This document shows, piece by piece, positions 1-6,107 of a stretch of 22,146 bases of DNA. Under the pieces are notes generated by a model, which ran no database searches, had not been told where the DNA came from, and saw nothing but the letters and a program-made list of their open reading frames with translations. Position numbers and translations under genes: made by a program. Numbering within the stretch: position 1 is the stretch's first letter; the number at the start of each line of letters is the position of its first letter. The DNA is from JAZGDL01 sp036477795 (GTDB lineage: Bacteria; Planctomycetota; Phycisphaerae; UBA1845), in assembly GCA_036477795.1 (NCBI GenBank), contig JAZGDL010000267.1, positions 1 through 22,146 on the forward strand, written 5' to 3'.

Positions 1-1
1 C

Positions 2-196
2 TGGCTGCGTGAGTTCAGCGAAACGGCGCTCAGTCGTCCCTTCGTCGAGACCATCACCTGGCGCGATCTGACCGACGCTCCCACACACCTCTTGCCCCAC
101 GGTGGCTTGATCAAGACCGATCTCACCACCAAGAAGGCTTATCAGGAACTCATCAACCTCCGCCGGGAAATCGTCCCCCATGAGCCCGGCTCCTGA
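2..196 (+). CDS. C-terminal end of a GH10-like glycoside hydrolase (partial)
   Basis: An open frame enters from the left edge and ends at the TGA at 194-196, giving 64 residues. The stretch with 'VETITWRDLTD', then 'LPHGGLI', then 'DLTTKKAYQEL' resembles the end of family GH10 endo-xylanase-like barrels, where a Trp-rich strand is followed by 'PHGGLL..DL.PKPAY..L'. The catalytic residues lie outside the window, so activity cannot be judged. The gene overlaps the start of the next plus-strand gene by 17 bases, which suggests translational coupling. Family assignment rests only on this tail and is moderate; other TIM-barrel glycosidases remain possible. Confidence 0.55.
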   Translation, partial: WLREFSETALSRPFVETITWRDLTDAPTHLLPHGGLIKTDLTTKKAYQELINLRREIVPHEPGS

Positions 197-581
197 CGGT
201 CCCGCCGCTGGGCGGCTCATCGGCGCTCGATCAGCCGCATCCGCCACCGTGGTCACCGCCGCCTGCCTTGTTGCACTGGCACTAGCCCTGGTGTTGCGTG
301 CCCAACGCATTCCCGCTCCCGACCCCGCTATCGCCTTGCAGAACGCTTCCGCCATCGTCACCGGGGTCAACCCCAACACCGCCCCCGCCGCCGAGCTCAC
401 CGTTCTCCCCGGCATCGGCCCCGGCAGGGCCAAGGCCATCGTCGCTTTCCGCGAGGCAAATCGGGATACTGCCGGTCCCGGCGAACCCGTCTTCAAACGC
501 CCCGACGACCTCCGGAAAGTGTCGGGGATCGGTCCCAAGACGGTCGAAAAGCTACGTCCCTGGCTGACCTTCGACGATTGA
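180..581 (+). CDS. ComEA-like helix-hairpin-helix membrane-anchored protein
   Basis: The 133-residue protein has one hydrophobic helix at about residues 20-41 and then a linker, followed by a tandem helix-hairpin-helix unit. The first hairpin is 'LPGIGPGRAKAIV' (about 75-87) and the second is 'VSGIGPKTVEKL' (about 114-125). This is the ComEA arrangement: a membrane anchor plus a periplasmic or outward-facing module that binds double-stranded DNA non-specifically, in competence uptake or a related DNA-handling role. The start codon overlaps the end of the upstream glycosidase gene. The 3' end overlaps the end of the convergent sigma-factor gene by 30 bases. No other competence gene is visible, so a role in DNA uptake is inference from the family. 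Confidence 0.8.
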   Translation: MSPAPDGPAAGRLIGARSAASATVVTAACLVALALALVLRAQRIPAPDPAIALQNASAIVTGVNPNTAPAAELTVLPGIGPGRAKAIVAFREANRDTAGPGEPVFKRPDDLRKVSGIGPKTVEKLRPWLTFDD

Positions 582-1484
582 TCCCGCCTCCCGCAGGAAG
601 TCAGCCTTGTGTTCCGGGTTCAAACGGGCCAGCAATCTGTGGGCCAGCTCTTCGATTTTCAGTCCGCATCTTTCCACCAGCCGCAATAGCAGCAAGGCCC
701 GCCGTTCACTGCCCGACGAACTCAGTATTCGCTGAAAGCGCCCATCCATCGCCGCCGACATCCGGGCCTGGGCCGCGTCGTCCAGAACGGCGCCCATCCC
801 CGCCCGTCTCTTCCGCGCCTCAAAACACAGCTCCGCCAGCTCGGCATCGACTGCCAGCCTGGCCCGCACCAGCCCGGTCAACCGCTTCTCCGTCCACACC
901 ACCTGCCCATAGGTCGAGTTCGTCTCCCGCACGATCTCCCGCAAGCCCAGACGATGATCCTCATTGGGCACCAGCAACCGACCTTGCACCAGCATCTCCA
1001 CCAGCGCTGTGCGGTGTTCTCCACGGCCCCTACGGATCTCCTCCACGGCGCGGCTTACCGCGTCGTCGTACTTCTCGCGGATGCGCTCCCCGATGGACTT
1101 GCGGGAGTTTCCGTTGAAGGGGTGATGCCGCCCCTGCACCCGCCGCACCGGAGGGTCACCCTCCAGGGAGACTACGCTGGCCACCCGCTCGCCGCTGGTG
1201 CGCACCTCCTCCGGCACTTGCACCGTAGCGAACACCCGCGGCAGTGCCCGGCTCACCGCCGAATGAATCCGCTTCAACGCATACGCTGCGAAGGGCACCC
1301 CCTTGGACTCGTCGTAACTCGACGCCGCACGGGCCAGGCCCAGACAGCCCTCTTGAAACAGGTCCTCCCACTCGCGGTCCCGCCGCGGACTATTCCGTAC
1401 GGGCATCACCCGCCGCAGGTGCGTTCCCACCAGACCCATATGCCGCTCCACCAGCCCCCGTTCTTCACAAGTAAGTCGTCTCAT
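552..1484 (-). CDS. Divergent RNA polymerase sigma-70-family factor
   Basis: The 310-residue protein begins with a recognisable sigma region 2: 'LVERHMGLVGTHLRRVMP', then 'DLFQEGCLGLARAASSYD', then 'GVPFAAYALKRIHSAVSRAL' (about residues 12-85). This matches the core-binding and -10-recognition helices of sigma-70 proteins. The rest (about 90-310) has no clear sigma region 4 helix-turn-helix that I can recognise, so promoter recognition may be unusual or the protein may only be sigma-like. I chose the ATG at 1484, with AGGGG ten bases upstream; an in-frame GTG at 1493 would add three residues. The gene lies downstream of a 38-bp hairpin array and ends convergently, overlapping the ComEA-like gene. 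Confidence 0.7.
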   Translation of the reverse strand: MRRLTCEERGLVERHMGLVGTHLRRVMPVRNSPRRDREWEDLFQEGCLGLARAASSYDESKGVPFAAYALKRIHSAVSRALPRVFATVQVPEEVRTSGERVASVVSLEGDPPVRRVQGRHHPFNGNSRKSIGERIREKYDDAVSRAVEEIRRGRGEHRTALVEMLVQGRLLVPNEDHRLGLREIVRETNSTYGQVVWTEKRLTGLVRARLAVDAELAELCFEARKRRAGMGAVLDDAAQARMSAAMDGRFQRILSSSGSERRALLLLRLVERCGLKIEELAHRLLARLNPEHKADFLREAGSIVEGQPGT

Positions 1485-1511
1485 TGTCTTCACGCCCCTA
1501 ACTCCCTAAAG

Positions 1512-1533
1512 CCCACGGGTTGCAACCCGTGGG
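1512..1533. repeat. Perfect hairpin, CCCACGG-type family
   Basis: The arms CCCACGGGTTG and CAACCCGTGGG form a perfect 22-base palindrome just upstream of the sigma-factor gene. A second member at 6041-6062 differs only at one base pair: A-T there, G-C here. Both arms changed together, so the pairing and not the exact sequence is what is kept. Confidence 0.8.
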
Positions 1534-1553
1534 TCCCGAGCACCCCACCTGCT

Positions 1554-1701
1554 GGTGCGAGAATCCTTTCTCGCACCTTCGTACGACCGCTGGTGCGAGA
1601 ATCCTTTCTCGCACCTCCGTACGACCGCTGGTGCAAGAATCCTTTCTCGCACCTCCGTACGACCGCTGGTGCGAGAATCCTTTCTCGCACCTCCGTACGA
1701 A
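1554..1701. repeat. Tandem array of four 38-bp hairpin units
   Basis: Four units start at 1554, 1592, 1630 and 1668, exactly 38 bases apart. Each unit is a 24-base hairpin (arm GGTGCGAGAA, loop TCCT, arm TTCTCGCACC) followed by a 14-base linker with the core CGTACGACCGCT. The third unit carries one G-to-A change in its left arm (GGTGCAAGAA). The linkers are the same in every unit, so this is not a CRISPR array. It fills the gap between the holin-like gene and the sigma-factor gene. Single hairpins of the same family are at 2066, 8116 and 9017. Confidence 0.9.
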
Positions 1702-1736
1702 TCAGATTGCGTTGTTCTCCCACGGTTCAACGACAC

Positions 1737-2027
1737 TCACAATAACTGCTCCGCACGTGCTCGCGTACGTGCGGGTTGTTGTGGAGGTGAGGCGGCGTGC
1801 CGGCCCGCGTCTTCATGGGCGATCCCGAGAATCAGCGAGGCTCCCGTTCCCACGATCACCAGCAAGAGTTCGCCGGACACTTCCAGCCCGTACTCAGCCA
1901 CCAGAGCGCCGAGTGTGGTTGCCACGGCCACACGAACCTTGCGAGAGCGAAGGGGGCCGACCAGCCGCCGGAGGAAGGACAAAAAGGAAGGCCAAAAACC
2001 CGTTTGCAATTTCCGTTCGTTCGACAA
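1737..2027 (-). CDS. Small two-helix membrane protein, holin-like
   Basis: The 96-residue protein starts at a TTG codon preceded by AAGGAG with a seven-base spacer, a much better start than any ATG further upstream; the longer frame would run back through the hairpin repeats. A basic N-terminus (about 1-30) is followed by a hydrophobic helix 'VRVAVATTLGALVAEYGL' (31-48). A second one is 'ELLLVIVGTGASLILGIA' (53-70), then 'HEDAGRHAA' and a basic tail. The 'hydrophobic - AEYGL - hydrophobic - GIAHEDG' pattern resembles small phage holin-like proteins. No lysis or structural phage genes are nearby, so function is unproven. It follows the ABC/acetyltransferase gene on the same strand, separated by repeats. 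Confidence 0.6.
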   Translation of the reverse strand: MSNERKLQTGFWPSFLSFLRRLVGPLRSRKVRVAVATTLGALVAEYGLEVSGELLLVIVGTGASLILGIAHEDAGRHAASPPQQPARTRARAEQLL

Positions 2028-2065
2028 AGCTAAACTCCTTAAGTACGTATCCGCCCAAAAGTGCT

Positions 2066-2121
2066 GGTGCGAGAATCCTTTCTCGCACCCATATGTGGGA
2101 CCGAGAAGGGATTCTCGGTCC
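2066..2121. repeat. Twin hairpin element (short form)
   Basis: The first hairpin (2066-2089) has arm GGTGCGAGAA, loop TCCT and arm TTCTCGCACC. Eight bases later a second hairpin (2098-2121) has arm GGACCGAGAA, loop GGGA and arm TTCTCGGTCC. Read on the other strand the second is the first with two compensated base pairs changed. It lacks the middle hairpin found in the longer copies at 8050-8139 and 9017-9106, but shares their edges (AGTGCTGG on the left, CCAGCGTG on the right). Confidence 0.85.
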
Positions 2122-2160
2122 AGCGTGTCCACACCTCCCCACCCAACCCGCGACCTATGA

Positions 2161-2186
2161 TCCGAGACGCGACCGTAAGGGAGCGG
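2161..2186. repeat. Short dispersed repeat (CCGAGnCGCGACCGT family)
   Basis: The sequence TCCGAGACGCGACCGTAAGG followed by GAGCGG recurs in inverse orientation with two differences at 7003-7028. It sits at the 3' end of the ABC/acetyltransferase gene here, and between cobA and the lipoprotein gene there. The function is unknown. Confidence 0.6.
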
Positions 2187-2209
2187 GCCCCGACCCGACC
2201 CCAACACGC

Positions 2210-3601
2210 TCAGGCCCGCTCCCACAAAAAGTACACCGGCCGCGTGCCCACCAGCCCGCGAAAGGTCCGCGCCAGCATCTCCGCCGACTGCCGCTCCACC
2301 CGCTTTTCCCCGCCCGCCGTGGTTGCCTGGTACCACTGATACACCAACTGGGCCACCAGCCGCCGCACCCGCGGCCGGCGGCTCACCAGCATCACGAATT
2401 CACGCCCGAAGGGGTCCGCCCCCAAGGCCTGCACCTCCGCCAGAATACGGGCACGATTGGACGGCATCGCACAAGTGCCAACACGTGTCATCCCGGCCTT
2501 CTCAAACACCGGATTCACCTCACCCATCGAAGCCAGGCACTCGACGAAACGGGTTCCCACCATCGGCAGCGTCTTTTTCACCAGCCAATGCCCCAGCCCG
2601 CACCCCCGCACATCGGGGTGCACCACCAGCCGCCGCAAGATGCGAACTTCCCGGTTCAGCCGTTTGGGGTTGCGTTTGAACCGCCCCGCGGTAGCCTGAT
2701 TGCGCAGGCTCAGCTCCATGGGGCCGTGTGAATAGACCACAATGCCCAAGAGCTCGGTGCTTTGGCCTTCCCGCATCACGAAGACCTTGTCTACAAAGCC
2801 AAGCTCGTCGGTGTCGCGGTAATGCATCGCGGCGAAAGCGTCGTAGTCCCTCTTGCCACCCCCTTCGATCACCAGGCGGCGGCTGAAACTGATGGCGCGT
2901 TTGCGAGGCCTGCGTTCAATACGGTCATAGCGGCCGCCGCCGCGAAGCCGAAAGGTGACATCGGGTTGCAGGTCCCGTTCGACGTCTTCATCGCTGCATG
3001 CCATGACCATGGAGAGCCCGTAACGAGTGGCTAACTTGCGCAGGTTGAAGGCGATGGCTTTGGCCAGCCGGCGATGCAGCCCGGAGGCGAATTCGTCGCA
3101 CAACAGAGCCGCAGGCGAACGCCCTTTGAGATGCCGGCCGACCGCCTTAGCCAGCCGCGCTCGAAACCGCTGCCCGTCGCTCAGCTCATCGAACGAACGC
3201 ACCCACAGCGGCGACTCGCCCAAGCCGCAAGCAGCCAACAGTTCCAACGCCTGCCCCAGCGGCTGATGCGGGCAGATGGCGTCGATCACACTGCGTCCCG
3301 ATGCAAAGGAGACACGGTTGACCTGATGCCCACCGGGACAGTGCCTGGAGATCAGCCCCAGGGCGGTGGATTTGCCGCTGCCGGAGGGACCTTGGAACAG
3401 AACAATGCGCCCGGGGCCCATCGGTACGGTCAGACGGTCGAGCACCCGCACCGGTTGGCCGGTCGTGGGCACCCCGAACTGAAGCGCCACCCGCGTCACC
3501 CGGTCCGACGGAGTCGCCGGTCGAGGCGACCGAACACAGTCGATGGTGACCTCGCTCGACTTCGAGCCTTTGCTGCCTTTGCTATCCCTACGCCTGGCCA
3601 T
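2210..3601 (-). CDS. ABC-type ATPase fused to a GNAT acetyltransferase domain
   Basis: The 463-residue protein has a Lys/Ser-rich N-terminus and then an ABC ATPase: Walker A 'GPSGSGKST' (71-79), signature 'LSDGQ' (140-144) and Walker B 'AALLCDE' (164-170). Where ABC proteins usually have the switch histidine, the strand reads 'MVMACSDED' with no His. After about residue 230 comes a GNAT-like half, with acetyl-CoA motif A around 'LRRLVVHPDVRGCGLGHWLVKK' (roughly 322-343). This matches the known orthologous group 'ABC-type ATPase fused to a predicted acetyltransferase'. There is no transmembrane domain, so it is not a transporter, and its substrate is unknown. The start has AGGA six bases upstream and a candidate promoter at 3645-3671. 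The holin-like gene follows. Confidence 0.8.
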   Translation of the reverse strand: MARRRDSKGSKGSKSSEVTIDCVRSPRPATPSDRVTRVALQFGVPTTGQPVRVLDRLTVPMGPGRIVLFQGPSGSGKSTALGLISRHCPGGHQVNRVSFASGRSVIDAICPHQPLGQALELLAACGLGESPLWVRSFDELSDGQRFRARLAKAVGRHLKGRSPAALLCDEFASGLHRRLAKAIAFNLRKLATRYGLSMVMACSDEDVERDLQPDVTFRLRGGGRYDRIERRPRKRAISFSRRLVIEGGGKRDYDAFAAMHYRDTDELGFVDKVFVMREGQSTELLGIVVYSHGPMELSLRNQATAGRFKRNPKRLNREVRILRRLVVHPDVRGCGLGHWLVKKTLPMVGTRFVECLASMGEVNPVFEKAGMTRVGTCAMPSNRARILAEVQALGADPFGREFVMLVSRRPRVRRLVAQLVYQWYQATTAGGEKRVERQSAEMLARTFRGLVGTRPVYFLWERA

Positions 3602-3644
3602 CGTTCTTCCTGATTACCCCACTAGTACCTAACATCACCCTAAC

Positions 3645-3671
3645 ATTACAACCGTATCGGCAACCTGTCAA
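3645..3671 (-). promoter_or_regulatory. Candidate sigma-70 promoter for the ABC/acetyltransferase gene
   Basis: On the minus strand a consensus TTGACA (3666-3671) is followed after 15 bases by TGTAAT (3645-3650). A weaker TAATGT lies at 17 bases. It sits in an AT-rich stretch about 45-70 bases before the start at 3601. The short spacer makes the exact -10 uncertain. Confidence 0.5.
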
Positions 3672-3933
3672 CCATATAGCAATAATTATAGCAATATTCA
3701 GAAATATTTCGGCTGAAGTAGAGTGAAAAAGGGGGTAACGGGGACTCTAGCGAGAATACATGGACTAGTGTAGGACTTTCTGCCCCAGGATTCGTGGATT
3801 CCAGCGCCCTGGAGGTGATCACGTCCCTGACGCATATTCAATCACGCACGACGCGACTTTGCTCGGTGGAACCCTTGCGGGGGAAGCAGGAAGGGACGGA
3901 CTGTGGGAGAGGGAGATGAGGGCTCGTCGTTGG
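3672..3933. other. Intergenic stretch, AT-rich on its left side
   Basis: This gap lies between the ABC/acetyltransferase gene and the small conserved gene. The left part (about 3672-3735) is the most AT-rich sequence in the window, with ATAGCAATAATTATAGCAAT, and may hold upstream regulatory sites. I see no gene, RNA or palindromic repeat in the rest. Confidence 0.5.
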
Positions 3934-4200
3934 TCAGGTTTGCTCCGAGGTTTCGCCGTCGATGGGCTCGATCTTGACTATGTGGAGGAGGTTGTAGTGG
4001 GCGACGTGTTCGACGACCCGGCCGGGTTCGCTCGGTGCACCCGGTTTGTCGACCCGGCCGACCGCCACAAACACCAGCGACCGGCCGACGATGGCCAGCT
4101 CGGGATGCCGGATATCCACGGTCTGGCCACTGCTGATGTGCAGGCGGATGGGCTGAAAGGGACGCCGGTTCAGCAGTTCCTGCAATTCGTCCGCTCGCAT
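3934..4200 (-). CDS. Conserved small hypothetical protein (basic/QPF type)
   Basis: The 88-residue protein starts at the ATG at 4200, with GGAGG six bases upstream. The TTG five codons earlier overlaps that ribosome site and is unlikely. The N-terminus 'MRADELQELLNRRPFQPIRLHISSG' is followed by 'VDIRHPELAIVGRSLVFVAV' and 'LLHIVKIEPI'. This resembles a small single-domain family that I recall as common in Planctomycetota genomes (RPFQPFRIHLSSG, then IRHPE, then LLHIxxIEP). No function is known to me. It stands alone between two repeat-rich gaps. Confidence 0.75.
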   Translation of the reverse strand: MRADELQELLNRRPFQPIRLHISSGQTVDIRHPELAIVGRSLVFVAVGRVDKPGAPSEPGRVVEHVAHYNLLHIVKIEPIDGETSEQT

Positions 4201-4413
4201 GGCCCACCTCCACAATTATCCTACCTCGCGGCGGCCCGGCGAGCAAAGGCGCTTCGGAATCCGAAATCCGGATTGCGAAATCGCGTGGCCGGCCCCAAGT
4301 CGACGACTCGGTCGCCATCCGCGTGTCATCAACCAAAACGTTTCTGTTTAGACTGCGTCCTGAAACCTACGCCAACCTCGCTTTTGTCCGAGCCCCGACC
4401 GTCAGGGCTAGCT

Positions 4414-4669
4414 GTTACCCACATTTTCGGGAGAATGCCCCGGAGGGGCTACTGAGAATAGCCCAGCGAGTCATCGCTGGGATAGGGTGGCCGTAGGACG
4501 ACGTAGTCCCGTAGGGACGGCTGAGATCCCACGCTGGCGTTCAATCGTCCCTACGGGACTAACGCCCTGGGGGAACTGCTTTCCCAGCGATAAATCGCTG
4601 GGCTATTTTCAAATGTCCCTCCGGGACAGAGTTCTGCCTGACTACGGTGACCCGGAAGATGTGGGTAAC
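4414..4669. repeat. 256-bp nested inverted-repeat (cloverleaf-like) element
   Basis: The outer arms are GTTACCCACAT (from 4414) and ATGTGGGTAAC (to 4669). Inside, in mirror order, lie six hairpins: 4437-4449 (GCCCC/GGGGC), 4462-4481 (CCCAGCGA/TCGCTGGG), 4506-4518 (GTCCC/GGGAC), 4547-4559 (GTCCC/GGGAC), 4583-4602 (CCCAGCGAT/ATCGCTGGG) and 4615-4627 (GTCCC/GGGAC). The third and fourth are exact inverted copies, as are the cores of the second and fifth. The first and sixth differ by a compensated base pair. It contains no credible gene. Confidence 0.8.
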
Positions 4670-4735
4670 GGCGAGCCGTCAGGGAGGTGGCTTTTAGGAC
4701 GTACTCTTTAGCGGTTATTGGCATGGGGGGTTGGT

Positions 4736-5150
4736 GGTCGGCTTCAGCCGACCGGGGCTTGCCGCCAACTTCAGTTGGTGGTTACAGGTGCGGCTAGTCC
4801 CCGCTCGCCGGGATTCTACTTGCTGGTTCTGGAGCCGGCTTTAAGCCGGGCTTTTTGAATGGCTGCCCGTGGAAAGCCGGCTGATGCCGGCTCCAGGGAA
4901 GGTGACAGCAAACGCCCTCCACCGACTCAAGTCGGTGGCAAAGGCTGACCGGCTAAAGCCGGCCAGTCCCGCTTTCGGTTAGATAGTTTCGTAGCCATGG
5001 ACATAACTGCTAGGCCCGCCGTTTACGGCGGGTGAACTAAGGGTTCATCTCGTTTATTCCCGCTCCCCTTCTCCCACCGCCCTTGGCGGCGGGAGAAGGG
5101 GAGCGGGAGGAGTAGCTCATGCTCCAGCCACCCGGCCTAAAGGCCGGGCC
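4736..5150. repeat. Cluster of unrelated hairpins in a gene-free gap
   Basis: Several different palindromes follow one another here. They include GGTCGGCT/AGCCGACC (4736-4753), CCAACT/AGTTGG (4765-4778) and GGAGCCGGC/GCCGGCTCC as outer arms with inner GC stems (4831-4894). Others are CCACCGACT/AGTCGGTGG (4919-4938), CCCGCCGT/ACGGCGGG (5015-5032), a 17-bp stem CCCGCTCCCCTTCTCCC with its complement (5059-5107), and CCCGGCCT/GGCCGGG near 5130-5147. Together with the neighbouring elements this leaves 4201-5337 without any supported gene. Confidence 0.75.
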
Positions 5151-5164
5151 TAGCCCGGTTCCAG

Positions 5165-5237
5165 GGCAGGCGGTTGTTCCGATTCCATCGGAACGTTCCC
5201 CTGCCTTCACACCGCATGGCAGGTCAACGACCTGCCC
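5165..5237. repeat. GGCAGGCGG hairpin pair, copy 1
   Basis: A hairpin with base GGCAGG/CCTGCC (5165-5205) has an internal loop GGTTG/CGTTC and a short upper stem TTCCGAT/ATCGGAA. It is followed after TTCACACCGCAT by a second hairpin, GGCAGGTC/GACCTGCC (5219-5237). Copy 2 at 7941-8011 keeps the base and internal loop but has a wholly different upper stem. Confidence 0.7.
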
Positions 5238-5337
5238 TACAGGTTTTCCCACGGCGGAAGCCCAGCGGGAATTATCGGCGCGTGGTGGGTGAAAACGTTT
5301 AGCGAAGTCGCAGGTGCGCATAGCCGACTTGTCGGAA

Positions 5338-5958
5338 ATGCGCACCGTCTTGGGGTGGGTCTCACTTCTGTGCATCGTTGCAAGCGGTTGTTCAGCGGGT
5401 TCGCCGCCATTGCCACCGGTGCAGACGCTTGGGGCGAGAGTGCCACGGGCGATGGACTCGTGGGGCCAGTTGGCGTTTGAACGGCAGCATGGCGGGCGGG
5501 TGGATGACCCGGCTGTTGCAGGCATTGAACGTGTGGTGGCAAAGCTTATCGGTGATGCGTGGGACGGTCCCGATATCCGGGTCGGGATCCTGGGAACGAA
5601 CGATCGAAACGCCTATGTGCTGGCCAGCGGCCACGTCTACGTCACCGTCGGCATGCTGGACATACTGTGCACCGTGGATGAGCTCGCGGCGGTGTTAGCC
5701 CATGAGTTGGCCCATCTGGAATATGCGGGCGACTTCGAATCACAAGGGCGAGACCTGGATGAAAGGCTTCAGGTGGAATCGGACGCGGATTGTCGGGCTG
5801 TTGCGCGTTTGATCGATGCTGGATACGAGCCGGCGATGCTGGCGGAAATGGTCGAGAAGCTGGCTGATGAACAACCTGAGGGATGGGCAGGATTCCGCCG
5901 TCGGCGGTTGGCTGAACGGTTGGGGGAACCTGATGATCGGGACTATCGAATCCCGTAA
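5338..5958 (+). CDS. M48-type zinc metallopeptidase lipoprotein
   Basis: The 206-residue protein begins with a lipoprotein signal, hydrophobic 'VLGWVSLLCIVASGC' with the acylated Cys at residue 18. It carries the zinc motif 'HELAH' (122-126) and the downstream Glu helix 'ESDAD' (147-151), the M48/M56-like arrangement of small periplasmic peptidases such as BepA/YcaL/LoiP. It lacks the long C-terminal repeats of BepA. The probable site is the periplasmic face of a membrane, with a protein quality-control role inferred from the family. An in-frame GTG at 5314 would add eight residues before the signal peptide; I prefer the ATG because the signal then starts normally. It is the only gene on plus between 600 and the right end. 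A twin hairpin and an intrinsic terminator follow. Confidence 0.8.
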   Translation: MRTVLGWVSLLCIVASGCSAGSPPLPPVQTLGARVPRAMDSWGQLAFERQHGGRVDDPAVAGIERVVAKLIGDAWDGPDIRVGILGTNDRNAYVLASGHVYVTVGMLDILCTVDELAAVLAHELAHLEYAGDFESQGRDLDERLQVESDADCRAVARLIDAGYEPAMLAEMVEKLADEQPEGWAGFRRRRLAERLGEPDDRDYRIP

Positions 5959-5980
5959 AACTGCTGCAGTCCGATCGCCT

Positions 5981-6032
5981 GTGGGACAGGCTTTCCAGCC
6001 TGTCATTTGACCGGCTGGAAAGCCGGTCCCAC
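5981..6032. repeat. Twin hairpin element, GTGGGAC family, copy 1
   Basis: The outer arms GTGGGAC/GTCCCAC enclose two hairpins. One is GACAGGCT-TTCC-AGCCTGTC (5985-6004) and the other is GACCGGCT-GGAA-AGCCGGTC (6009-6028). The two loops are complementary to each other. The second hairpin, read in reverse, equals the first with one base pair changed on both arms. A related element is at 15511-15563. Confidence 0.85.
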
Positions 6033-6040
6033 ACAGGTGG

Positions 6041-6068
6041 CCCACGGATTGCAATCCGTGGGCTTTTT
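6041..6068 (+). terminator. Intrinsic terminator after the M48 peptidase gene
   Basis: The perfect hairpin CCCACGGATTG/CAATCCGTGGG (6041-6062) is followed by CTTTTT. It lies about 80 bases after the peptidase stop. It belongs to the same hairpin family as 1512-1533. Confidence 0.65.
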
Positions 6069-6107
6069 GGTGTTCGTGCTTTCAAGAACAGTTTATACCT
6101 GCCTGGG

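Noticed and set aside
1554..1701. CRISPR array (regular 38-base period, 24-base palindromic repeats)
   Set aside because: The 14-base intervals are the same in every unit, so they are not spacers, and no cas gene is present. It is a tandem repeat.
1520..2731. Long plus-strand open frame of about 400 codons
   Set aside because: It runs antisense to the holin-like and ABC/acetyltransferase genes and through hairpins that are open in all frames. It shows no family features.
3842..4336. Minus-strand 164-codon frame overlapping the small conserved gene
   Set aside because: It is a different frame from 3934-4200, lacks a ribosome site and is rich in Pro/Arg in the way of a GC shadow.
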